Assembly: GCF_900107035.1 (NCBI RefSeq) | Contig: NZ_FNOJ01000002.1 | Span: forward strand, 1 to 64,000 | Reading direction: 5' to 3' | DNA length: 64,000 nt | Source: Alicyclobacillus hesperidum | GTDB taxonomy: Bacteria > Bacillota > Bacilli > Alicyclobacillales > Alicyclobacillaceae | Shown here: piece after piece, positions 7,789-16,796 of the stretch | Position numbering within the stretch: the stretch's first letter is position 1 | Layout of the letters: each line of letters opens with the position of its first letter | Program-made: the position numbers and the translations under genes | The notes under the pieces: generated by a model | Databases searched by the model: none | Told to the model about the DNA's origin: nothing | What the model saw: only the letters and a program-made list of their open reading frames with translations

Positions 7789-9000
7789 GAAACCTGGCAG
7801 CGAAATCTTGTCGTCCTTTGGATTGGCACACTTCTGACATCCTCCAGCTACTCGATGGTCGTCCCCTTCTTGCCCTTGTTCCTTCTGAAAATTGGCGTGC
7901 ACTCGCACACCGAACTTTGGTCAGGTGCTTTATACAGCGCTGCATTCCTCGCCGGCGCTATTGCGGCGCCATATTGGGGTTCTGTGGGTGACAGATTCGG
8001 CCAAAAGCCGATGATCATCCGGGCAGGTATCGCGTTATTCATTACATACGGCTTAACCGCCTTCGTCCAAAATCCGTACGAACTCCTTGGCCTGCGCATC
8101 CTGCAAGGACTGCTGTCCGGATACATTCCCGGTTCTATTGCACTCATCGGCAGCAACACGCCGGAAGACAAGGTCGGGTACGCCCTCTCGATGATCTCCG
8201 CAGCAAGTTCGGGCGGCGGCATCGTGGGTCCACTCTTGGGGGGAACGATTGCAAGACTTGCGGGCAATCGCGTTGCGTTTGGCAGCGCTGCCATCCTCGT
8301 CTTGATATCAGCACTACTCGCCATCTTTTGGGTCAAAGAAGCGCAAATTCGTCGAGCCACTACGCGGCCATCCGTGGTGCGCGCTATCGGCGATGCCCTG
8401 CACAATCGCCAACTGGTCACCGCGCTTTTGTTAAATATGGTCGTCTCCTTTTCCATCATGACCATCGAACCAGTGCTCACCTTATACGTGACACAGCTCG
8501 ATCCGTCGACCCAAAACGCCTCATTTATCGCCGGACTCGTCTTCTCCCTCGCTGGCATTGCCAGCGTTTTATTCGCGCCGATTTGGGGCAAGTGGGCGGA
8601 CAAAGTTGGCTTCCCAAAGGTGATGATTGTCGGCCTTGTGGGCGGTGCAGTCTGGACACTGATGCAGATTCCGTTTCATAGCGTGATCGCCTTCGCTGCA
8701 ATTCGCTTCATATACGGCATGTTTTTCTGTGCTGTCTATCCGGCCATCAATGGTCTCATTGTGCGCTCGACTTCCCAATCGTTTCGCGGACGCGCATTTG
8801 GCCTGAATCAAACGGCGAATCAGATTGGCAATACACTAGGGCCTCTTGTCGGTGGCGCAATCGCAGATGTCACATCGATTCACGGCGTATTCTGGGTAAC
8901 CGGAGCGCTCCTTGCCAGTGTGACATGCACAGCGATCACGGTGGTGCGCAAACCTGGCATGCTGCCCAGTGTAAACGAAACACATCACACAGCCCAATAA
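7786..9000 (+). CDS. MFS multidrug-type exporter
   Basis: A 404-residue protein with 12 predicted membrane segments. The A-motif between helices 2 and 3 is clear (GSVGDRFGQKP), and a second copy lies between helices 8 and 9 (GKWADKVGFPK). Helix 5 carries SSGGGIVGPLLGG, similar to the antiporter C motif of drug/H+ exporters. It probably expels small hydrophobic compounds; the substrate cannot be told from sequence. The ATG at 7786 is used rather than TTG 7774 because GGTGATC lies at the right distance. It is divergent from the SPFH gene and followed by a hairpin terminator. Confidence 0.9.
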   Translation: METWQRNLVVLWIGTLLTSSSYSMVVPFLPLFLLKIGVHSHTELWSGALYSAAFLAGAIAAPYWGSVGDRFGQKPMIIRAGIALFITYGLTAFVQNPYELLGLRILQGLLSGYIPGSIALIGSNTPEDKVGYALSMISAASSGGGIVGPLLGGTIARLAGNRVAFGSAAILVLISALLAIFWVKEAQIRRATTRPSVVRAIGDALHNRQLVTALLLNMVVSFSIMTIEPVLTLYVTQLDPSTQNASFIAGLVFSLAGIASVLFAPIWGKWADKVGFPKVMIVGLVGGAVWTLMQIPFHSVIAFAAIRFIYGMFFCAVYPAINGLIVRSTSQSFRGRAFGLNQTANQIGNTLGPLVGGAIADVTSIHGVFWVTGALLASVTCTAITVVRKPGMLPSVNETHHTAQ

Positions 9001-9006
9001 AGAGCG

Positions 9007-9041
9007 AAGACCGCCGGTGCTATCGCAGGGCAGGCGGTCTT
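9007..9041. terminator. Hairpin terminator between convergent genes
   Basis: AAGACCGCC (9007-9015) pairs perfectly with GGCGGTCTT (9033-9041). It sits between the MFS stop and the convergent gene ending at 9048, and could act in both directions. Confidence 0.75.
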
Positions 9042-9047
9042 CTATGT

Positions 9048-10268
9048 TTATGAAAGCGAGCCGTCTCGCTCTGGAGAGGCATGCTTACGAGCAATTTGCA
9101 TCGCTTGTAACACCGTATCCATATCTTTCTGCAAGTCGTCATACTTTGCCTTCCATTGTTCGCATTCACTGCGCAAGCGGTCATACCGAGTATTCGCCGA
9201 CTCTAAAAGCGCCTCGAGTTCAATGCACCGTTGCTTCAAATCAGCGAGTTGACGCATTTGGTCACCAGATTCATCGACAATTTCGATCCGCTGCAAATAC
9301 GCAATGAGTTCCTTTTTCGAAATGCGATCGCGTTGATTTACAGCGAAATCTGCCGTTTCTGACACACTGTCCGCAACTTCCTCCAACGGTGTTGACGATA
9401 CGGCGTTCACGACCGGCTCCTGGCTCCACGACGTACTTGATGGAGCGCTGCTTACCGGCTCTTCGCGGCGCTGTTCAGCGCGTGCCGCCAACCGCGTCTG
9501 CTGCAGATCCTCCAGCGTTCGGTGCGGAACGGACAGCGTCGGCCAATCCGGATCCGACTCTATGGCACCGCGTTTGTCGCGATGTTTTTCCGCCTTGGTC
9601 ACGACGGCTTTACGTCTAGCTTTCCAAGCCTTTTGCAACTTCGACTTCGTCTCCGACACGCGCCGAGACCATTGCCCAAGATTCCCCTGAAACAATCGAC
9701 TGAGTGGAGTCACCCCTTCACCTAGCCGTTCTTCCGCAATGTCCTCAAACGTGAACTGACCACGACGAATGGCGTCGATCAAGGCATGCAGGCAGGTTTC
9801 ATGAAACGGCCCCGTCAGGTCCATATGTCTGCATTCGTCACATACGAACTCGGAGAGCTTACTTAAAAACTCCTGGGTTAAATAAGTCGTTTGTGGTACA
9901 TGGTAATAAACGCCATCGTCCTTATCCTCGACCTCGAGAATCCTGCGATCCGCCAGTCGTAGCGCAGCAAGCTCGGCAGCGGCAAGGTTGATTCGCGGCC
10001 CCGGTCCGCCTTCAAGCAACAAGTCGACGCGTCCACTGTGTATCTGACCTTCCTTGAGCGCCCGATAAATGTGCATTAGGAGCACATCTTCGGCTTCGCC
10101 CTCCGTGTCCGGCCAATCCTTCAGGATGAATGTCGATGGATCTCGCCTGCTTTCAATAAACTGGCGAGCTTCCGCAACGGTCACCTCATTCCCATAATAT
10201 GTATCATACAACGTAATCCCGTAGCGCGTCGCTACATCGAGTGCCTGCATCCCTTCTAGCGTCTTCAC
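9048..10268 (-). CDS. Uncharacterised protein with Cys cluster and coiled coil
   Basis: A 406-residue soluble protein of unknown family. The first 130 residues are acidic and mixed alpha/beta. Residues about 142-160 hold a CDECRHM...FHETCLHA cluster (C-x-x-C, H, H, C, H) that could bind zinc. Residues about 205-245 are very basic (KLQKAWKARRKAVVTKAEK). Residues about 270-320 are low-complexity S/E/T-rich, and residues about 340-395 form a likely coiled coil rich in E, L, R and K. The GTG at 10268 with GAGGGG upstream is chosen; an ATG six codons on is possible. It is monocistronic between terminators. I cannot name a function; the layout suggests a scaffold or nucleic-acid-binding role. Confidence 0.75.
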   Translation of the reverse strand: MKTLEGMQALDVATRYGITLYDTYYGNEVTVAEARQFIESRRDPSTFILKDWPDTEGEAEDVLLMHIYRALKEGQIHSGRVDLLLEGGPGPRINLAAAELAALRLADRRILEVEDKDDGVYYHVPQTTYLTQEFLSKLSEFVCDECRHMDLTGPFHETCLHALIDAIRRGQFTFEDIAEERLGEGVTPLSRLFQGNLGQWSRRVSETKSKLQKAWKARRKAVVTKAEKHRDKRGAIESDPDWPTLSVPHRTLEDLQQTRLAARAEQRREEPVSSAPSSTSWSQEPVVNAVSSTPLEEVADSVSETADFAVNQRDRISKKELIAYLQRIEIVDESGDQMRQLADLKQRCIELEALLESANTRYDRLRSECEQWKAKYDDLQKDMDTVLQAMQIARKHASPERDGSLS

Positions 10269-10390
10269 AAGCGTCCCCTCACGATCTTTGTGCTACATGA
10301 CGTTTCTCTCTACAAGATTCGATGCTATCCGATTGTATTCGTCATGCATAGTTGAAGACCTTGTGACATTTTCGGGCAAATACAAATGAT

Positions 10391-10411
10391 GCCCCAACCG
10401 TTGCTTGGGGC
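10391..10411 (-). terminator. Hairpin after the secreted Ig-like protein gene
   Basis: GCCCCAA (10391-10397), a 7-base loop, TTGGGGC (10405-10411). The minus strand then reads ATCATTTGT, a weak T-rich tail. Confidence 0.55.
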
Positions 10412-10458
10412 ACCTAACCAAAATGTTCGATTCCGTGCGTCACATCCGAGTAATTTTC

Positions 10459-11823
10459 TTAATTCGAACTGTTGCTCGAATTGGACGTCGTGTTATCGGA
10501 ACTCGCAGAGCTATTCGCTGCAACGGCGGTCGATACAGCAGTGTGATCAAGGAACGATACACTGTATTGCGGCGACGCACTGGATGTTGACGAACTTGAA
10601 CTCGAGGAAGAGCTGGAACTACTCGGTGCCGGCAAGGTTAGCGTCACGGTCTTGCCATCGCTGCTGAGCGACACACCCGACACGACAACTGGGATCGAGG
10701 TCGAACCATCCGTCTCAGTTACAATGAACTCGTCAGCCGTTGGTGCGGCGGTAAACGCTTGATCAAACGTGACAACGAGACTGTTGGAGTTTGCCGTCAC
10801 AGACTGGATAGTCGGATCGTTCGCGCCTTGCACATAGACGGTAAACGGCACCTTTGCTTGAAAGCCTTGTCCGTCCGTCGCTTGAATATGTGCGACACCT
10901 GGGGCAACAGCGGTCACGGTACCGTCGCTGGCCACCGTGGCCACAGACGTATTATCCGAGGTGAACGTCAAGCTTGGCATCGGCTTGCATTGGTCGCTCA
11001 CGCCGCTCACCGTAAGGGTCTTGCCAACCTGCAAGGCACCCGATGTCACGCCCGGTGTTCCATCGTTGACCGCCACAACGGGCTCATAACCGAGCACAGC
11101 GTTGCCACCCATATAGGACACACTGTAGTGTGGCACCGGACCTGGTGGTGTGATTTCAGGAATCGTGTATGTTACAGTCTTGCCATCCGAGCTCAATTGT
11201 GCTGCACTTGGGGTCACGGTCGTACCATCGCTGCCGGTGATGCTAATCTCACTGCCTGTTGGAGCAACCGTGAACGAATTCGCAAATTGGACGACAATCT
11301 GTCCGTTGTACGCGTCGACAGCCGTGATGGAATTTGGCGTGTTGATATCAAAAACACGTTGATTCGCGTTCCAACTGCCCGCATTCACTGCGCCGATGAT
11401 CGATTGTAGTACGGTAATAGGGATATACGTGGTTTTATTGTTGGTTGCTGGATCCGCTTCAACTGTGGTTGCCGTTTTCCCCACGACCTGGCCGTTGATG
11501 GAAATGGACGTGTTGCCTGAATCACTCCATTTAGCCGAGGCAACTGCGGATGCGAGATTCGCTGGAAGCTCGAGATCCCATACATGTTTCGCACCATTCC
11601 AGGTCGCCTTGTAACCAAGCTTTGTGAACGCATTGTCAACGTAGAAAACGGGCAAGTAGGTTTGATTGTTGAACGAAAAGGTTTCCGGCTGACTGAGCGT
11701 TTGCCCACCGACAGACACGGTGGCTTGAAACCACGATGGTAACGTCATTGCCATTGTCATGGGGACACCCGTACCAAGAACGACAGATGTTGCCGCCAAT
11801 CCTGCTAAAACTCGCTTGACCAT
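10459..11823 (-). CDS. Exported beta-rich protein with stalk-type N-domain and Big2-like domain
   Basis: A 454-residue exported protein. It has a signal peptide (MVKRVLAGLAATSVVLGTG, cut near residue 25). Residues about 30-170 resemble the copper-amine-oxidase N-terminal/stalk repeat of Firmicute exoproteins (SFNNQTYLPVFYVDNAF; IPITVLQSIIGA). Two similar beta repeats follow, near residues 175-245 and 345-435: each runs I..V.A....VVQFA/VVTFD..FT.APT..E and ends SSDGKTVT. Between them is a Big2-type Ig fold (TSVATVASDGTVTAVAPG). Near residue 400 is a run of twelve serines written with mixed codons. The C-terminus is N/S-rich with no LPXTG. It is probably a cell-surface or secreted matrix protein; no enzyme motif is visible. 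Confidence 0.78.
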   Translation of the reverse strand: MVKRVLAGLAATSVVLGTGVPMTMAMTLPSWFQATVSVGGQTLSQPETFSFNNQTYLPVFYVDNAFTKLGYKATWNGAKHVWDLELPANLASAVASAKWSDSGNTSISINGQVVGKTATTVEADPATNNKTTYIPITVLQSIIGAVNAGSWNANQRVFDINTPNSITAVDAYNGQIVVQFANSFTVAPTGSEISITGSDGTTVTPSAAQLSSDGKTVTYTIPEITPPGPVPHYSVSYMGGNAVLGYEPVVAVNDGTPGVTSGALQVGKTLTVSGVSDQCKPMPSLTFTSDNTSVATVASDGTVTAVAPGVAHIQATDGQGFQAKVPFTVYVQGANDPTIQSVTANSNSLVVTFDQAFTAAPTADEFIVTETDGSTSIPVVVSGVSLSSDGKTVTLTLPAPSSSSSSSSSSSSTSSASPQYSVSFLDHTAVSTAVAANSSASSDNTTSNSSNSSN

Positions 11824-12028
11824 TTGACTTCCCCTCTCTGACTAAAATCCGGGATCTTACTTGGCGCTACGGTTAAGCTGCGTGGTGTAAAAGCGCTATC
11901 ATACCCGTCTTGGAACAGTACGAATATACCAAATTCAACACTAGGCAGAAATGATACGCGAACAACTAAATCGTTTTGGGCAATGGATAGCCTATCCGTA
12001 CAATCGTTTATGCCAATGCGCATTGGTC

Positions 12029-13540
12029 TTACGATTTGACATCGATGACGAGGTGAAATGCAGGCTGTGCTTCCCCTGGATGATCCAGCTTATAAGTCAA
12101 CAAAGGCAGCACGTAGAGATTAGGAACCTTCTGATTACCTTGCTGAATCGTTGGGTAGAGATCGATGTAGTGGATGCCTGGCCCGCCAGTCGCGCGTATA
12201 TGAATTTGCATATCACCGTTTGTGTTAAAGCCGCAGGCATAGCCAATCGAACTGTTGTCGTAGAGCACGCTGTAGCAGTTGTCATAGGTATCCGGACCGC
12301 CACCCTGCAAGTGAATCGTGAAAACTTGACCTGCCTTTACAACCTTCGGTGCAGACACGAGACTTGGATAGATTTGATACGTCGTTGTACCGACGATAGT
12401 TCCCGCTGCATCGACCGCCTCTACGGTGTGTGGCGGCCCGCCCACATTAACGGGCACGGGAATCTTAACGGTAAACGTGCCCGTGCTACTCGTGGTCACA
12501 TGTCCCAGCACCGTCTGGGCTGAGTGGTAGCCAGCCGCTGTTACATGATTCCCAACCGTGTTCGACCATTCAAGCGTCAGTGATTCATTTGCGGGAAGTC
12601 CTTGGCCCGTGAGTGTAAAGGTACTACCGACAATACCATGTCCAGGCGACGCAATGAGGTGGTTCCCTGTGCTGATTGAAGGAGCAGGAATCGAATCCTT
12701 GACATCGACTGGATGTCCCTTTGTAACCGTCACAGGAATCGAAAATGTCGGCTTCCAGCTATAAGGAGATTGCTGTTCATTGAGGTATGGCGAACCAATA
12801 GAGCAGGGAGCAATTTCAATCCAATGGGATCCGATGCCCTCCGCTCGCACCTGGAAGACCGCTGTACCGTTGGTTGTCACAGCTGCGATATTGCCCATCA
12901 AATGATTGTCATACAAGACTTCGTATGCACTTGAATAGGCGCCATAGCCAATGCCTTGTACGCGGATGGTAAAAAAGCCTCCCTCCGACTCCCGCGTGCG
13001 ACTGATTGTGAAAGAAGGTTTAACCGTAACACTGCCTTGCGCCGCGACAATCCCGCTTGCATCCGCCAGCCCGATTTGATGAATATCGCCGTAGCCAGTG
13101 GGTATTCGTAGCACACCATGCACTTGCCCGTTTGCGTCCGCTGTCACTGTCCCCAATACCTTGACAAAAGGCGTAAAGGACTCGCCCACAAAGGTGTTCC
13201 CGTCCACGTCCCATGTCCCTTGGAATGCCTCCCACAGCAACCGATATGTTTGCTTAGGCACGAGCCCAGATGCACTATACGTCACGCGTTCACCGATTGT
13301 TGGATATGTATTGCTGACGTCGATCACAGAAGGCGTTGCGACAGTTTGCCCCAACACATCACTGCCCATCGGGCTCTGCCCACCTGCCTCACTTCCCGCA
13401 CCGGACGAGCTAATTGCGTTTGTATCCGCCGTACTGGAACCCGTCGTATCGGCGGATGCCATACCTCCACCAGCGGCCAAAACCGTTGCGATGATAGCGC
13501 TGCCAATGGCCCAAGATCCAAATCTCCGCGTTCGTTTCAC
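12029..13540 (-). CDS. Exported protein made of two homologous halves
   Basis: A 503-residue exported protein of unknown family. The GTG at 13540 with GGAGG upstream gives a proper signal peptide (VKRTRRFGSWAIGSAIIATV...ASA). After a short S/T/G linker the protein is an internal duplication. Copy A (about residues 65-230) and copy B (about residues 280-470) both contain a first Ig-like domain ending with VLG.VT....G....IP, and a second domain with VLYDN..G and an HWIEI/HYIDL-P motif. Copy B has two cysteines flanking its VLYDN element that copy A lacks. No catalytic residues or wall anchor are seen. It lies next to another exported Ig-like protein on the same strand, but a gap of over 200 bases argues for separate transcription. 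Confidence 0.75.
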   Translation of the reverse strand: MKRTRRFGSWAIGSAIIATVLAAGGGMASADTTGSSTADTNAISSSGAGSEAGGQSPMGSDVLGQTVATPSVIDVSNTYPTIGERVTYSASGLVPKQTYRLLWEAFQGTWDVDGNTFVGESFTPFVKVLGTVTADANGQVHGVLRIPTGYGDIHQIGLADASGIVAAQGSVTVKPSFTISRTRESEGGFFTIRVQGIGYGAYSSAYEVLYDNHLMGNIAAVTTNGTAVFQVRAEGIGSHWIEIAPCSIGSPYLNEQQSPYSWKPTFSIPVTVTKGHPVDVKDSIPAPSISTGNHLIASPGHGIVGSTFTLTGQGLPANESLTLEWSNTVGNHVTAAGYHSAQTVLGHVTTSSTGTFTVKIPVPVNVGGPPHTVEAVDAAGTIVGTTTYQIYPSLVSAPKVVKAGQVFTIHLQGGGPDTYDNCYSVLYDNSSIGYACGFNTNGDMQIHIRATGGPGIHYIDLYPTIQQGNQKVPNLYVLPLLTYKLDHPGEAQPAFHLVIDVKS

Positions 13541-13666
13541 GCACGTTCCTCCACATCGTCGATGATCTGAGCCAACTACAATCAAACGGTGATTGCACTC
13601 GCCCATACCAGACTATTTAGAGAAAAGTGCTGCGATTTCCTGCTGAACACTCCAAGCTAGGAGGCG

Positions 13667-14014
13667 TCATGCGCCCCTTCGCTTGGCCAACAACGCTCGC
13701 AATAAGCGCATTCGGCAATCGGCGTCGAGCCAAGGCAACTCTTCACCGACTTGAGTCAAAATGGCACTCTCATCTTGCAATTCGTAGACCTTGCCCTCCA
13801 TGCGTCCATCTTCGTGCGCATGCTTAAACCACAGGTACCAACGTTCTCCCCTTAATACAAGTCCAGCACTCTCGGATACTGTCCAGAGCAATTCGCCATC
13901 ATGTAACAGCTCGTCCACAGTCTGCTCAAAGTGATTAAACGTGTTTGACAAATCTTCGAGTCGACCAAAGCAATACGCAACCATCGTCTGCTCAACATTT
14001 GCATAGTACTGCAT
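13667..14014 (-). CDS. Small soluble protein of unknown function
   Basis: A 115-residue acidic protein. Start ATG 14014 is chosen because AAGGAG stands eight bases upstream; seven earlier in-frame codons are less likely. The sequence reads as an alpha/beta fold with many aromatic residues (SAGLVLRGERWYLWFKHAHE) and a basic tail (RLLRALLAKRRGA). No signal peptide, membrane helix or known motif is visible. It is separate from its neighbours. Confidence 0.65.
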   Translation of the reverse strand: MQYYANVEQTMVAYCFGRLEDLSNTFNHFEQTVDELLHDGELLWTVSESAGLVLRGERWYLWFKHAHEDGRMEGKVYELQDESAILTQVGEELPWLDADCRMRLLRALLAKRRGA

Positions 14015-14133
14015 AAACCAGACTCCTTGCCTCATCTGCTTTGGGTTGGATACACGTGGTGACCTTGCTAAATAGGATACCCATTCTGTCTCGAAGTTAT
14101 CTTGAATCTCGTTTTAGTCCCATATAACGCAAA

Positions 14134-14163
14134 GGGCGATCCGCGAAAGGTTGCGGATCGCCC
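14134..14163 (-). terminator. Strong hairpin after the CotF-like gene
   Basis: GGGCGATCCGC (14134-14144) and GCGGATCGCCC (14153-14163) form an 11-bp perfect stem; the minus strand continues TTTGCGTT. It lies just beyond the spore coat gene stop. Confidence 0.8.
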
Positions 14164-14184
14164 GTGGCTTTCTTCAACCGATCC

Positions 14185-14778
14185 TCACTGTATGTGTGGT
14201 TGTTGCATGGTTGGCTGTTGTGGCAGTTGATATGACTGAATCATCGTCTGCGTCGTGTTCTGTTGCAATGTAGGCACCTGATAATCGCCTTTTTGGTTCA
14301 TGAATGAGAAAATGTCGTATGCCATGCGATCGCACATGTTCGCGCCCGCCATGAGATAAGCACGGAACTGTGGATTCACACACTCTAGCGCAAAGCTTGT
14401 CCAAGCAGTTGCACCAAATTTATGAAGGTTCAGTGCGACCGTACAAATTGTGCGATCCGATAACGACTGTGCGTTCATATTCGGCGCCGGATGGCTTGGA
14501 TTGCGCAGGCCGAGCTTAGGCTGAACATGCATCGTCGGTTGGTAAGCCAACTGGTTGTTTGCGTTTGCAGATCCCTGCATGATCTGTACGCCCTGCACGT
14601 AGTGTTGTTCAATCATGTGCGCCTGTTGCTGAAGCAGATTGCGCAACTGCATATCTTGGGCTTGTTGGCTTAGAAAGGAAAACATTTCGACGTTGGCTGA
14701 CTTCGTGCTGAGGGCCTCGTGCATGCCGATGATTTCATGTGCACCGTATGGGGCGTTGGGCTGTTGTTGCTGTTGCAT
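14185..14778 (-). CDS. CotF-like spore coat protein
   Basis: A 197-residue protein with the layout of CotF/CotF-like coat proteins: a Q-rich start (MQQQQQPNAPYG), a helical ferritin-like core (residues about 15-75, EIIGMHEALSTKSANVEMF and LRNLLQQQAHMIEQHY), a linker with NPSHPAPNMNAQSLSDR, a second helical pair (residues about 115-170), and a Q-rich tail. CotF-type proteins are made in the mother cell and packed in the spore coat. The ATG at 14778 has GGAGG ten bases upstream; 17 earlier codons are spurious. It supports a spore-forming host. A typical mother-cell promoter was not identified with confidence. Confidence 0.85.
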   Translation of the reverse strand: MQQQQQPNAPYGAHEIIGMHEALSTKSANVEMFSFLSQQAQDMQLRNLLQQQAHMIEQHYVQGVQIMQGSANANNQLAYQPTMHVQPKLGLRNPSHPAPNMNAQSLSDRTICTVALNLHKFGATAWTSFALECVNPQFRAYLMAGANMCDRMAYDIFSFMNQKGDYQVPTLQQNTTQTMIQSYQLPQQPTMQQPHIQ

Positions 14779-14929
14779 CGATGAAAACCTCCACGCGAAA
14801 TGTAAATTGCAATTTCCGTTTTGCGACAATAGATTCCCCTTCTCTCACCAACTCCATTCACGCTTCAATGCAGGACCCACTTGCCAACTCCCATGAAAAT
14901 TCCATTCGAATTTCATTTATTATCACATG

Positions 14930-14959
14930 TTGATCATCATTTGATTATGGTATGATAAT
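14930..14959 (+). promoter_or_regulatory. Probable promoter/operator of the galactose operon
   Basis: TTGATC (14930-14935) and GATAAT (14954-14959) are separated by 18 bases; TATGAT at 14951 is an alternative -10. The stretch carries repeated TGAT/ATCA elements, compatible with a DeoR-family operator overlapping the promoter. Confidence 0.5.
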
Positions 14960-15001
14960 TCATGAACAACGCAGTCTAGTATCTGATATGGAGGCGTTTG
15001 C

Positions 15002-15790
15002 GTGTATCCGAAACAACGGCAGGAACTGTTGCTGCAGTTGCTCGCCCAACATGGCTTCGCGTCCTACCGACAACTGGCTGAACACCTAGGGGTTTCCGAA
15101 ATCACCGTGCGGCGCGATATGAAAGCGCTGCAGGCTCAAGGCTTGGTCGAAAAGTCGTTTGGCGGCGGACAAGTGGCGAAAGTCTCCAGTGAACTGCCCT
15201 ATATGCATAAGCGCATTATGCAGATTGGAGAAAAGTCGGCTATTGCAAGGGCGGCATTACAGTACATTGAGCCCGGAATGACCATCGGGATCGGTGCGGG
15301 AACCACCACCTGGATGCTGGCACAGGCCATCGTAGGGTTTCCAGCCTTGACCCTGTTGACCAACTCGGTCAACGTCGCTGGCGAATTGTGCCGTAACGGA
15401 TACGACGATATTCTGCTCACGGGCGGACTTTACCGAACGCCGTCGGACGCCTTAGTTGGCCCTGTTGCAGAGCGCATGGTTCGCCAATTCCGAACCGATG
15501 TCTTATTTTTGGGCACCAACGGCATGCATATCGATTACGGTTTATCGACACCCAATTTGCAGGAGGCTTCTATTAACAGGGCGCTCATGGAACGTGCCGC
15601 CAAGGTCGTTGTATTGGCGGATCACACCAAATGGGGTATCGAGGCGATGTGCAGCTTCGCCCATATGGATGAAGTGGATGTGCTGATTACCGACAGACTT
15701 CCAGGGGATGCGGAGCGACAGGCGCTGCAGGACATGGACGTAAATGTTGTCGAGACGCCGGTGCCTGTTGCATCGGATAGCCTATCCTGA
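15002..15790 (+). CDS. DeoR family regulator of galactose genes
   Basis: A 262-residue DeoR/GlpR-type repressor. The N-terminal helix-turn-helix (residues about 5-57) carries the family signature AEHLGVSEITVRRDMKALQA and GLVEKSFGGG. The effector-binding domain has IGIGAGTTTWMLA and LLTGGLYR, then the typical D-x-x-FLGTNG (VLFLGTNGMH) and VVLADHTKWG. Such proteins bind phosphorylated sugars. It starts at GTG 15002 with GGAGG eight bases upstream. It is the first gene of an operon with galT and galK, so it very likely controls galactose use and itself; the actual effector (perhaps galactose 1-phosphate) is inferred. Confidence 0.9.
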   Translation: MYPKQRQELLLQLLAQHGFASYRQLAEHLGVSEITVRRDMKALQAQGLVEKSFGGGQVAKVSSELPYMHKRIMQIGEKSAIARAALQYIEPGMTIGIGAGTTTWMLAQAIVGFPALTLLTNSVNVAGELCRNGYDDILLTGGLYRTPSDALVGPVAERMVRQFRTDVLFLGTNGMHIDYGLSTPNLQEASINRALMERAAKVVVLADHTKWGIEAMCSFAHMDEVDVLITDRLPGDAERQALQDMDVNVVETPVPVASDSLS

Positions 15791-15803
15791 AGAGGTGACA
15801 ACC

Positions 15804-16796
15804 ATGACTGAAATTCGCTATAACCCGTTGTTGCGCGACTGGACGATGGTCGCGTCCAATCGTCATAAACGTCCCAATCTCCCCAAGACCAATTGCCCAT
15901 TTTGCCCTGGCTCAGGCAAAGTTCCTGACAACTACGAAGTGCTGGCGTACGACAATGATTTTCCGGCGTTGTCGCAAGACCCACCAACACCGGACGACGT
16001 GGCGACTCGTTTGTATCAGGTGCAACCTGCATACGGAAAGTGCGAAGTGATCTTATATTCGAAAGAGCATACCACAAGTCTGCCACAACTTCCCGTCGCA
16101 CACATTCGCAAGTTGGTGGATCTATGGGCGGATCGTTTTCAAGCGCTGTCCGCAAACCCACGCCACAAATACGTGTTCATCTTCGAGAACCGTGGGCCGG
16201 AGGTCGGCGTGACGATGCCGCATCCGCATGGCCAGATCTACGCGTATCCGTACGTGCCACAAAAGCTGCGTGTCGAATTAGAATCTTTTCACTTACACCG
16301 GGAGCAAACCGGGCACTGCTTGATGTGTGACATCAATGCGGAAGAGCAGCGCGTTGGCGTGCGCATGTTGGATGAAACAGAGCACTTTCTCGCGTATATT
16401 CCGTTTTTCACCGACTATCCATATGGCGCGTTCATCTCAGCGAAGCGACACGTCGGAACGATCGCGGAATTTACGGATGAAGAGCGGACAGATCTCGCAC
16501 GCATCCTGAAACGTGTCACGAGTGGCATGGACGAACTGTTTCACCGCGAATTCCCGTATATGATGGCGATCCATCAAAGTCCGGTGAACCAGGAGGCAGG
16601 CGCGCCGGACTTCCACTTCCATATTGAGTTTTATCCGCCACTGCAAACGGAAACGCGGTTGAAATACCTCGCTTCCTCAGAAACCGGTGCCTGGGCGCCA
16701 TGTAATCCCATGGCCGTGGAACAGACGGCCCCTGTACTCAAAGCCGCCATCCAAACACGAAAGGAAGCGAATAAACATGTCGATCCGCTGGTCTGA
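15804..16796 (+). CDS. galT: Galactose-1-phosphate uridylyltransferase
   Basis: A 330-residue class I GalT of the HIT superfamily. It exchanges UMP between UDP-glucose and galactose 1-phosphate in the Leloir pathway. It shows RYNPLLRDWTMVASNRHKRP at the N-terminus, a zinc-type CPFC pair (near residue 33), and the active-site motif HPHGQIYAYP with the nucleophilic His. A C-terminal HFHIEFYPPL motif supplies further ligands. The ATG at 15804 lies 13 bases after the regulator stop, with AGAGGTGA upstream. It overlaps galK by 20 bases, indicating translational coupling. No galE is present in the window. Confidence 0.96.
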   Translation: MTEIRYNPLLRDWTMVASNRHKRPNLPKTNCPFCPGSGKVPDNYEVLAYDNDFPALSQDPPTPDDVATRLYQVQPAYGKCEVILYSKEHTTSLPQLPVAHIRKLVDLWADRFQALSANPRHKYVFIFENRGPEVGVTMPHPHGQIYAYPYVPQKLRVELESFHLHREQTGHCLMCDINAEEQRVGVRMLDETEHFLAYIPFFTDYPYGAFISAKRHVGTIAEFTDEERTDLARILKRVTSGMDELFHREFPYMMAIHQSPVNQEAGAPDFHFHIEFYPPLQTETRLKYLASSETGAWAPCNPMAVEQTAPVLKAAIQTRKEANKHVDPLV

